Part shown: piece after piece, positions 37,179-43,132 of the stretch | Layout: each line of letters begins with the position of its first letter | How positions within the stretch are numbered: the first letter of the stretch is position 1 | From: Clostridiales bacterium | GTDB lineage: Bacteria > Bacillota > Clostridia > Clostridiales > Clostridiaceae | NCBI GenBank assembly: GCA_012519845.1 | Contig: JAAYPK010000036.1 | Span: forward strand, 1 to 43,132 | Length of the DNA: 43,132 nucleotides | Reading direction: 5' to 3' | The notes under the pieces: generated by a model | Told to the model about the DNA's origin: nothing | Database searches by the model: none | Seen by the model: the letters and a program-made list of their open reading frames with translations, nothing else | Made by a program: the position numbers and the translations under genes

Positions 37179-38435
37179 TTATACACGCTTCTTCTTCTTC
37201 CATAAAGGATATAAATATTCATCTATAATATCATGTATTTGAACAATACCAACTAATTTGTCATTATCATCTACAACTGCAGTTAATAATAAATCATATT
37301 TTGCTGCTAATTCTATAGCTGAAGATATTGGATCATTATGCTTTACTGTAGATATATTATCTTCCATAATATCTTTTAATAAAGTTTCACCACTAGAAAA
37401 TAATAAATCCTTTAAAATCACAATACCCCTTACTTTATCCTCTTCATCAGTAGTATAAATATAATACATTACATCCTCATCAGGATCTAGTTCTTTTAAT
37501 ATTTCCCTAGTTTCTTCTACTGTAACATTAAGTCCTAAAGATATAAAATCTTTACTCATTATACTTCCTACTGTTTCATCCTCATATTTTAATAATTCTT
37601 CTACTTCTTCCGCATCATCTTTTTCAAGATTAATTAAGACTTTTTCTCGCTCTTCTCCATCAAGTTCATCTAGCAAATCTGCAATTTCATCATTATCCAT
37701 GTTTTCTAAAAGCTCAGCTGTCTTAGTTTCAGATAAATCCTTTATTATGCTCCCTTTGTATTCATCCTCTATTTCTTCAAAGGTGTCTGCTGCCAAATCT
37801 TCATCAAGAGATTCAAATAATTTTTTTCTGGAATCTTCATCTAAATCTTCTAAAATATCTGCAATATCAGCGGGATGTAGTGTTTTTAATTTCTTATAAG
37901 AATTTGATACCTTAGTATTATTATTTAATAATTCAAATGATTCAATATCATCCCACATTAATACTTTATCTTCACACTTTTTCCCTAACATTCTAAAAAT
38001 AAGCTTTCCAAAGGAAGGTATTCCCATCCTCCTAAATCTTGCCAAAGAGCCAACTTCAACCGCAACAACTCTATATTCTCCTGCAATTTCAGTAATTCTA
38101 AGATCATTAACTCTTACTACTTGCTTTCCATTTATATCTACAATTTTTTTGTCAAGCAAATTGTGAGAAAGTAAATAAGTATAAGTTCTAGGAAGAATTT
38201 CCCTACTACCTTTAGACCTAATTATTATTCTGCCGTTGTCATTAAATACATTTATTATTCTAAACTCATAATTAAAAATTACTCCACCTTTTTTAACTTG
38301 ATATCCAATAGCTCTTGGATATCCTTCATCAGTGGTTACATAAATATCCTTTAATTCTCCTAATACATCTCCAAATTCATCATATATTTTCTTTCCCAAA
38401 ATATCTGTATATAGGAATACTGATAGTCTTTTCAT
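37179..38435 (-). CDS. Soluble PRC-barrel / MgtE_N / CBS protein
   Basis: A 418-aa acidic protein. Two PRC-barrel-like segments are at about 8-80 and 92-170. An MgtE N-terminal superhelical domain (about 182-285; LHPADIADILEDLDEDSRKKLFESLDED) contains the repeated leucine/acidic pattern. Two CBS domains follow (about 290-345 and 355-410; GSIMSKDFISL, VGIVQIHDIIDE). No membrane segment is present, so it has the Mg-sensing half of MgtE without the channel. It could be a Mg- or nucleotide-responsive regulator; the target is unknown. ATG 38435 lies just after AAGGAGG, which a leader structure can hide. Confidence 0.88.
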   Translation of the reverse strand: MKRLSVFLYTDILGKKIYDEFGDVLGELKDIYVTTDEGYPRAIGYQVKKGGVIFNYEFRIINVFNDNGRIIIRSKGSREILPRTYTYLLSHNLLDKKIVDINGKQVVRVNDLRITEIAGEYRVVAVEVGSLARFRRMGIPSFGKLIFRMLGKKCEDKVLMWDDIESFELLNNNTKVSNSYKKLKTLHPADIADILEDLDEDSRKKLFESLDEDLAADTFEEIEDEYKGSIIKDLSETKTAELLENMDNDEIADLLDELDGEEREKVLINLEKDDAEEVEELLKYEDETVGSIMSKDFISLGLNVTVEETREILKELDPDEDVMYYIYTTDEEDKVRGIVILKDLLFSSGETLLKDIMEDNISTVKHNDPISSAIELAAKYDLLLTAVVDDNDKLVGIVQIHDIIDEYLYPLWKKKKRV

Positions 38436-38441
38436 ATTATG

Positions 38442-38520
38442 CTTCCTCCTTGCTCTTCTAAAGAGGAAATCTAATTATATATATCTATGATATAAATAAT
38501 GTTGAATTTCCTCTTAGAAG
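38442..38520 (-). promoter_or_regulatory. Two-way RNA switch before the MgtE_N/CBS gene
   Basis: On the minus strand, the segment ATTTCCTCTTTAGAAG (38455-38470) can pair with CTTCTAAGAGGAAAT (38506-38520) over 15 bp with one bulge. The same TTCCTCTTT (38460-38468) can instead pair with AAGGAGGAA (38443-38451), the ribosome site, over 9 bp with one G-U and an 8-nt loop. The two pairings exclude each other. The first leaves the ribosome site free and the second hides it. Confidence 0.65.
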
Positions 38521-38565
38521 ATTATTCAGTTTTGGTTTTTCCATATTATGAGGTCCTTCATCCAT
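38485..38565 (-). CDS. 26-aa leader peptide upstream of the MgtE_N/CBS gene
   Basis: A short frame begins with ATG 38565, 6 nt after AAGGTGGTG, a good ribosome site, and ends at TAG. The peptide starts MDEGPHNMEKPK and has acidic and proline residues near its N-terminus. Codons 16-20 form the upstream arm of the two-way hairpin, so translation would disrupt that pairing. It lies 49 bp before the main gene. Whether it is translated is not shown; the ribosome site and the overlap with the structure support it. In enteric bacteria the mgtA leader peptide also begins with acidic and proline residues; that comparison is an inference, not homology. Confidence 0.55.
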   Translation of the reverse strand: MDEGPHNMEKPKLNNLLRGNSTLFIS

Positions 38566-38635
38566 TACTTACACCACCTTTTTATTTTTTTCATTTTAAT
38601 TGGTTAATATTAATACAATAATATATTCTCATTAA

Positions 38636-38661
38636 AATAGCTGACCATTATGTCAGCTATT
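38636..38661 (-). promoter_or_regulatory. Stem-loop at the 5' end of the MgtE_N/CBS transcript
   Basis: The inverted repeat AATAGCTGAC/GTCAGCTATT (38636-38661) has a 6-nt loop and TTTT at the edge on the minus strand. It lies just past the predicted start of transcription, so it may be an early attenuator or an RNA stabiliser. A plus-strand terminator is unlikely because no plus gene precedes it. Confidence 0.55.
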
Positions 38662-38673
38662 ACTTCTATATAT

Positions 38674-38701
38674 ATTATAGTATATGAAAATGAAATGTGA
38701 A
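38674..38701 (-). promoter_or_regulatory. Promoter of the MgtE_N/CBS gene
   Basis: The minus strand has TTCACA (38696-38701), a 16-nt spacer and TATAAT (38674-38679). It would give a leader of about 230 nt carrying the stem-loop, the small frame and the switch. It is divergent from the YgiQ promoter. Confidence 0.65.
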
Positions 38702-38716
38702 ACTTTTTTTTGTTAT

Positions 38717-38745
38717 TTGTAAAGTATTTTTTACTGTGCTAAGAT
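38717..38745 (+). promoter_or_regulatory. Promoter of the YgiQ-family gene
   Basis: TTGTAA (38717-38722), a 17-nt spacer and TAAGAT (38740-38745) lie about 37 bp before the ATG. Confidence 0.65.
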
Positions 38746-38781
38746 TAATACACAATATTATTTTGAATTGGAGTTTATACA

Positions 38782-40644
38782 ATGAAATTAGCCAAAGACT
38801 TTTTACCTATTAGTAAAGATGATTTAAAAAAAAGAAATATTAATCAACTTGATTTTATTATTGTAACTGGGGATGCTTATGTAGACCATCCTTCTTTTGG
38901 TACTGCAATTATAGGAAGAACCTTAGAGTCTCAGGGTTTTACAGTTGGTATTATTCCTCAACCCAATTATAGAAGCAAAGATGACTTTATGAAATTAGGT
39001 GTTCCTAAATACGCCTTTCTTGTTAACTCTGGTAACATTGACTCAATGGTAAATCACTATACAGCTGCCAAAAAAAGAAGACATGATGATTTATACTCTC
39101 CAGGCGGAAAATCTGGATACAGACCTGATAGAGCTGTAATTGTATATTGTAATAGAATAAGAGAGGCCTTTAAAAATATTCCAATTGTAATTGGGGGAAT
39201 AGAAGCTAGTTTAAGACGTTTTGCTCACTACGATTATTGGGATAATAAAGTTAGACGAAGTATATTATTAGATTCAAAAGCAGATTTACTTATGTATGGA
39301 ATGGGAGAAAAGAGTATAATACAGCTTGCTGAACTATTTAAATATGGCTCTAAAATTGAAAACATCCAAAGTATTAGAGGCACTTGCTATATTACACATG
39401 ATATTTCAAAACTAAAGGATTATATTGAAGTTCCTTCCTTTGAAGAAGTTTCAACTAATAAAAAAGCTTACGGAGAAGCATATAAAATTGAATATTATGA
39501 GCAAGACCCTATTATTGGAAAAGGTATATATCAAAAACATAATGATAGATATTTAGTTCAAAATCCTCCTCAGTTACCACTTAGTAATGAAGAAATGGAT
39601 TTTACATATGATTTACCTTTTAAAAGAACTTATCATCCTATATATGAATCTCAAGGTGGAATTCCAGCTATAAAAGAAGTTAAGTTTTCTATTACAAGTC
39701 ATAGAGGGTGTTATGGATCATGTTCTTTCTGTGCACTTACTTTTCATCAAGGAAGAACCATTCAGACAAGAGATAGTGATTCAATTGTTGAAGAAGCAAA
39801 GCTTCTAACTACCTTACCAGATTTCAAAGGCTATATCCATGATATTGGAGGGCCTACTGCAAATTTTAGGCATCGTGCTTGTAATAAGCAAATTGAACAT
39901 GGTACATGTAAAACTAAGCAATGTATGTTCCCTAGTCCTTGTAAAAATCTTATTATAGATCATAAAGAATATTTATCAGTATTGAAAAGAGTTAGAAATA
40001 TTAAAGGAATAAAAAAAGTCTTTATTAGATCTGGAATAAGATATGATTATTTAATATATGACAAAGATGAAAGTTTCTTTAAAGAGCTTTGTGAACACCA
40101 TATAAGTGGTCAATTAAAAGTAGCGCCAGAACATGTTTCTCCTAAAGTCCTAATGCAGATGGGTAAACCTACAAGAAATGTTTATGATAAATTTGTAAAT
40201 AAATATTTTGAAATAAATAAAAAGATAGGAAAAAAACAATTTTTAGTTCCTTATCTTATGTCCTCCCATCCAGGTTCTGATTTAAATGCTGCAATAGAGC
40301 TTGCTTTATATGTAAAGAAAATGGGCTATACTCCTGAGCAGGTCCAAGATTTTTATCCAACACCTGGAAGCTTATCTACAACCATTTATTACATTGGGTT
40401 TAATCCATTAACTGGTGAAAAAGTATATACGCCAAAAACTCAAGAAGAAAAAAATATGCAAAGAGCTTTGATTCAATTTTCAGTACCTAAAAATTATGAT
40501 TTAGTTAAGAAAGCTTTAATTAAAGCTCACAGAGAAGATTTGATTGGTAATTCAAAAGATTGTTTAATTCCTTATAATAAACCTAATACAAATTATAATA
40601 ATAGGAAAAAAAATACTGCTAAAAAGAGCAAAAAGAAACATTAA
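38782..40644 (+). CDS. YgiQ-family radical SAM protein
   Basis: A protein of 620 aa. The N-terminal region (about 22-190; [54 protein letters not shown]) precedes the radical SAM core with CxxxCxxC at C310, C314 and C317 ([11 protein letters not shown]). The DUF3362-type C-terminus ([34 protein letters not shown]) ends in a lysine-rich tail. The reaction is unknown. ATG 38782 follows GGAG at 8 nt. It is one of only two plus-strand genes here and is divergent from the MgtE_N/CBS gene. Confidence 0.93.
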   Translation: MKLAKDFLPISKDDLKKRNINQLDFIIVTGDAYVDHPSFGTAIIGRTLESQGFTVGIIPQPNYRSKDDFMKLGVPKYAFLVNSGNIDSMVNHYTAAKKRRHDDLYSPGGKSGYRPDRAVIVYCNRIREAFKNIPIVIGGIEASLRRFAHYDYWDNKVRRSILLDSKADLLMYGMGEKSIIQLAELFKYGSKIENIQSIRGTCYITHDISKLKDYIEVPSFEEVSTNKKAYGEAYKIEYYEQDPIIGKGIYQKHNDRYLVQNPPQLPLSNEEMDFTYDLPFKRTYHPIYESQGGIPAIKEVKFSITSHRGCYGSCSFCALTFHQGRTIQTRDSDSIVEEAKLLTTLPDFKGYIHDIGGPTANFRHRACNKQIEHGTCKTKQCMFPSPCKNLIIDHKEYLSVLKRVRNIKGIKKVFIRSGIRYDYLIYDKDESFFKELCEHHISGQLKVAPEHVSPKVLMQMGKPTRNVYDKFVNKYFEINKKIGKKQFLVPYLMSSHPGSDLNAAIELALYVKKMGYTPEQVQDFYPTPGSLSTTIYYIGFNPLTGEKVYTPKTQEEKNMQRALIQFSVPKNYDLVKKALIKAHREDLIGNSKDCLIPYNKPNTNYNNRKKNTAKKSKKKH

Positions 40645-40646
40645 TC

Positions 40647-40696
40647 TGCTAGTTGTTTTATTGTTAGTTTTATTAATAACAATAAAACAACTAGCA
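40647..40696. terminator. Bidirectional terminator between convergent genes
   Basis: Perfect 20-bp arms (40647-40666 and 40677-40696, beginning TGCTAGTTGTTTTATTG) have a 10-nt loop. It lies 2 bp after the YgiQ stop and 23 bp before the stop of the opposing membrane-protein gene. No T-run flanks it. Confidence 0.7.
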
Positions 40697-40719
40697 TAAT
40701 TTTACCAAAATAAGAATTG

Positions 40720-41358
40720 TTATCTAAAGGTATTTAAACCTAAATTCATAAGAATAAGAAAAAAAGCATCTCCAATTATAGGATATGGGAATATTTTTAT
40801 TCCACCTAAAAACAATACATTTTCAATAATGACTATTGCTAAAGCTATTATAAGAGAGAACATTCCAAATCTATTACAATTAGGTTTATCAGAAAAATAT
40901 ATACAAAATATTAGTAGCATTCCAAGGGTGATAAAATAAAATAAAAATACTAATGTTTCATTTTTTAAAGTTATAATATATCCATAATCAACATTAAAAT
41001 GTACTTTTCCATCTGTAAAGTGCATTTCTATTATGTATAATAAACTTAAAACACTTGCAATAATATAATTTATCTTAAAGGATAATTTGCTCCATCTAAG
41101 GTATACATAAGATAAAGCAATTACTATTAAAGGGATTGCCAAATAATTTAAATATAACAAACCTTTTAAAGAATAAATGTATATACCATTTCGTATAATA
41201 CAAAGAAAAAATAAGGCTATATATCTAAGCAAAAGTAAACTTATTACCACATACATATATATCTTTATTTTTATTGGTGAATATCTTTTATTCTTTTTAA
41301 TTAGCATAATAAGTAAAAAAATAATAAGTAACAAAAAAAAGTAATAGGTTAAGTTCAA
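40720..41358 (-). CDS. Unknown integral membrane protein, about seven helices
   Basis: A 212-aa protein I do not recognise. Roughly seven hydrophobic segments run through almost its whole length, with short charged loops (KKNKRYSPIK, RWSKLSFK, SDKPNCNRFG). There is no obvious catalytic motif or attached domain. TTG 41358 is chosen because GGAGGGGG lies just upstream; an in-frame ATG at 41379 precedes that site. It lies 52 bp after the lipid kinase gene and may be co-transcribed with it. A membrane sensor or transporter cannot be told apart from sequence. Confidence 0.7.
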   Translation of the reverse strand: MNLTYYFFLLLIIFLLIMLIKKNKRYSPIKIKIYMYVVISLLLLRYIALFFLCIIRNGIYIYSLKGLLYLNYLAIPLIVIALSYVYLRWSKLSFKINYIIASVLSLLYIIEMHFTDGKVHFNVDYGYIITLKNETLVFLFYFITLGMLLIFCIYFSDKPNCNRFGMFSLIIALAIVIIENVLFLGGIKIFPYPIIGDAFFLILMNLGLNTFR

Positions 41359-41409
41359 ATAACCCCCTCCATAATACAATACTGTTACTTATTATTATTA
41401 TTTTATTTT

Positions 41410-42288
41410 TTACTTTATTCCTAGAACATTTATTCCACCTTTTATACACTTAATATGTAGTGGAAAATCTGGTCCTTTTTCACCATCTATATCTGTTGCA
41501 ATATCTTCAGGTGACTCGATTAATATATCTTCTGTTTTAAAATATATTACTTTATCAGAATCTAAATGCTCTCCTTTTAATATTTTAATAAACAAAGGTA
41601 ATATTTCAAATACTTGCACTGCCTTTATCATAATAACATCTAAATATCCATCAAATACATCAGCTCTAGTTGCTAACTTAAAGTTTCCAGCAGTTTGACC
41701 ATTAAATACTAATATTAAATACATATCTCCTTCATATTCTATTTCCTTTGAAGTAAGCTTCACTTTTAATTTTCTGAAATTAGGTAATTCTTCGAGTCCT
41801 TTCAAATAATAAGCAAGCTTTCCAATAGTATTTTTCAAATTAATATCTGTTTTTTGAGATACATCTGTAAAAAGCCCTGTACTAGCTACATTAATAAAAT
41901 ATTTATTATTTACCATACCTACATCTACAGGCGTTGGCTTAGATGAAAGAATTTGGTTCACTGCTTCTTTAACATTTGAAGGCATATTTATAAACTTTCC
42001 AAAATCATTTGCTGTTCCAACAGGCAATATAGCAATTGGTAAATGTATGTCCATTTTCATCATAGCATTAACTACAGAATCAACAGTTCCATCACCACCT
42101 GCAATTAATATGTATTCATAATCTTTATCTATATCTATTAAAGCCTCATTAATCCCTTTATCTTTTTCTATTCTATAGGGTATTATTTGCAATCCTTTTT
42201 CTTGATGTAATCTTGTTATAATATCTAACTCATTTATTATTATATTTTCTCCTGAATATGGATTATATATTAACCTAACTTTTTTCAT
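41410..42288 (-). CDS. Diacylglycerol kinase-family lipid kinase
   Basis: A 292-aa protein of the YegS/BmrU/DgkB-like group. The nucleotide motif AGGDGTVDSVVNAMM is followed by LPVGTANDFGKFIN and the substrate-side STGLFTDVSQKT. It phosphorylates a lipid such as diacylglycerol, returning it to phosphatidic acid, though the exact substrate is not certain. ATG 42288 follows GGAGGG; an upstream in-frame start at 42354 gives an unusual N-terminus. It is divergent from pssA. Confidence 0.92.
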   Translation of the reverse strand: MKKVRLIYNPYSGENIIINELDIITRLHQEKGLQIIPYRIEKDKGINEALIDIDKDYEYILIAGGDGTVDSVVNAMMKMDIHLPIAILPVGTANDFGKFINMPSNVKEAVNQILSSKPTPVDVGMVNNKYFINVASTGLFTDVSQKTDINLKNTIGKLAYYLKGLEELPNFRKLKVKLTSKEIEYEGDMYLILVFNGQTAGNFKLATRADVFDGYLDVIMIKAVQVFEILPLFIKILKGEHLDSDKVIYFKTEDILIESPEDIATDIDGEKGPDFPLHIKCIKGGINVLGIK

Positions 42289-42406
42289 AATTCCCTCCAG
42301 TAATCTATACAAAGGATTATAGCACCTATTCCAAATATTGTCGAGAAGTAACAATATTAAAATTTCCTTAAATCCATTATTAATAACTATATTATATTAA
42401 AATATG

Positions 42407-42415
42407 TGATATAAT
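42407..42415 (+). promoter_or_regulatory. pssA: Extended -10 promoter of pssA
   Basis: TGATATAAT lies 38 bp before the pssA start, with no clear -35 hexamer. The AGGAG ribosome site follows. Confidence 0.5.
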
Positions 42416-42452
42416 TATTCATTGAAAACTAAATGTTTTTAGGAGTGATAAT

Positions 42453-42974
42453 ATGAGAAAAAGCTGTATTCCTAATATATTTACCTTTATAAACTTGTCT
42501 TGTGGTATTATTTCGCTTTTATATGTATTTAATGAATATTATGTAGCCGCAAGTATTTTTATTTTAATAGCAGGTTTAGTAGATAGATATGATGGAAGAA
42601 TCGCTAGATATCTTCAAGTTTCAAGTGAATTAGGAAAAGAACTAGATTCATTAGCTGATTTAGTTTCATTCGGAGTTGCGCCTTCAATGTTAATATTTAT
42701 TTTATTCGAATTTAATGAGTTAGGGCCTTATGGTATCTTTGGAATTATTTTATTAATATTATTCCCTATCTGTGGTGCCTTTAGATTAGCAAGATATAAT
42801 GTTTCAACTTTTGATGGAGTATTTACTGGAGTTCCTATAACAATTGCTGGTTGTGCTTTAGCATTATTTGCATTAATAACTGTTTATACACGTCCTTTAT
42901 TAATATTAGCAGTTATTTTTGTTTTGGCTGGATCTTACTTAATGGTAAGTACATTTAAATTGAAAAAAATGTAG
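42453..42974 (+). CDS. pssA: CDP-diacylglycerol--serine O-phosphatidyltransferase
   Basis: A 173-aa membrane enzyme making phosphatidylserine. The CDP-alcohol phosphatidyltransferase motif (D-G-x2-A-R...G-x3-D-x3-D) is seen in DRYDGRIARYLQ and GKELDSLADLVSFG. About five hydrophobic helices surround it. The PssA substrate is favoured by NIFTFINLSCGI and by the short size. ATG 42453 follows AGGAGTGATAAT. psd often follows it in related genomes, but here an insertion sequence begins about 5 bp past the stop. Confidence 0.93.
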   Translation: MRKSCIPNIFTFINLSCGIISLLYVFNEYYVAASIFILIAGLVDRYDGRIARYLQVSSELGKELDSLADLVSFGVAPSMLIFILFEFNELGPYGIFGIILLILFPICGAFRLARYNVSTFDGVFTGVPITIAGCALALFALITVYTRPLLILAVIFVLAGSYLMVSTFKLKKM

Positions 42975-42979
42975 AAAAA

Positions 42980-43132
42980 TGAGCTGTCCAATTAGTTTTT
43001 ATAAAATAAAATGGACCCTATGTCAAGGACATTTTTAAAAAGGCTATGCAGCTAAAAGCTGGTTTCGGTATTGTACTGGAGCCAGCTTTTCCAATCCCCA
43101 TTGATATCGGTAGTTATTATAATAATACATAT
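42980..43132 (-). mobile_element. End of an IS3-family (IS150-like) insertion sequence, cut by the window
   Basis: The outer end appears to be TGAGCTGTCCAATTAG from 42980, consistent with a TG...CA-ended element. The adjacent minus-strand frame is the C-terminus of an IS3-type transposase. A small palindrome ATGTCAAGGACAT (43019-43031) lies between. The other end and any target duplication are outside the window, so the boundary is approximate. Confidence 0.75.
43044..43132 (-). CDS. Partial IS3-family transposase, C-terminal 29 residues
   Basis: The minus-strand frame ends in YYNNYRYQWGLEKLAPVQYR and then QLLAA before TAG at 43044. This is the typical C-terminus of the OrfB (DDE integrase) of IS150-group elements, including the YNxxRxQ...L..P..YR pattern. 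Only the end is inside the window, so it is partial and its integrity is unknown. Confidence 0.85.
   Translation of the reverse strand, partial: MYYYNNYRYQWGLEKLAPVQYRNQLLAA

Noticed and set aside
38436-38667. A Mg-sensing M-box or a Mn yybP-ykoY riboswitch before the MgtE_N/CBS gene
   Set aside because: The conserved cores of those classes are not visible in the leader; the structure is explained better by the small frame and the two-way pairing.
1-43132. CRISPR arrays, tRNA or rRNA genes
   Set aside because: No regularly spaced repeats, cloverleaf-type sequences or rRNA-like GC-rich segments were seen by eye; a covariance search was not possible here.

Overview
The window reads as chromosome of a low-GC, spore-forming Clostridium (sensu stricto type). 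The evidence is very AT-rich DNA, AGGAGG-type ribosome sites, frequent TTG/GTG starts, a sporulation protease pair (SpoIVFA/SpoIVFB), a clostridial mre-pbp-min-rodA cluster and a T-box leader. Most genes lie on the minus strand; only the YgiQ-type radical SAM gene and pssA are on the plus strand. I saw no rRNA, tRNA, CRISPR array or prophage.

Reading in the direction of minus transcription (right to left): a divergent lipid pair (diacylglycerol-kinase-like gene and pssA) sits beside the tail of an IS3-type element at the right edge. Next come an unknown membrane protein and the plus-strand YgiQ gene. A soluble PRC/MgtE_N/CBS protein follows, with an unusual 5' leader. Then come cysK-cysE under a cysteine T-box, plsC-nth, ddl, gshF, a Nudix CoA pyrophosphatase, a VanR/VanS-like two-component pair, a GH25 muramidase, a VanW/YoaR-type protein, trmL and degV.

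The glycolytic operon cggR-gap-pgk-tpiA follows, with a recognisable CggR operator at its promoter. Beyond it are an NlpC/P60 endopeptidase and a SPOR protein. The cell-shape and division block is maf-radC-mreB-mreC-mreD-pbp2, then minC-minD-minE, then rodA. The sporulation block spoIVFA-spoIVFB leads to a small unknown protein, two radical SAM-associated proteins, RNase G and a soluble PocR-type chemoreceptor at the left edge.

Much of the window serves the cell envelope: elongasome (MreBCD, PBP2, RodA), division-site choice (MinCDE), precursor supply (Ddl), hydrolases (NlpC/P60, GH25) and phospholipid synthesis (PlsC, PssA, lipid kinase). A second theme is sulfur and thiol metabolism: cysteine synthesis followed, after plsC, nth and ddl, by glutathione synthesis.

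The most notable find is the leader of the MgtE_N/CBS gene. It holds a 26-codon open reading frame with a good ribosome site. A segment after it can pair either with the end of that reading frame or with the ribosome site of the main gene. It looks like a translational switch and matches no riboswitch class I recognise.
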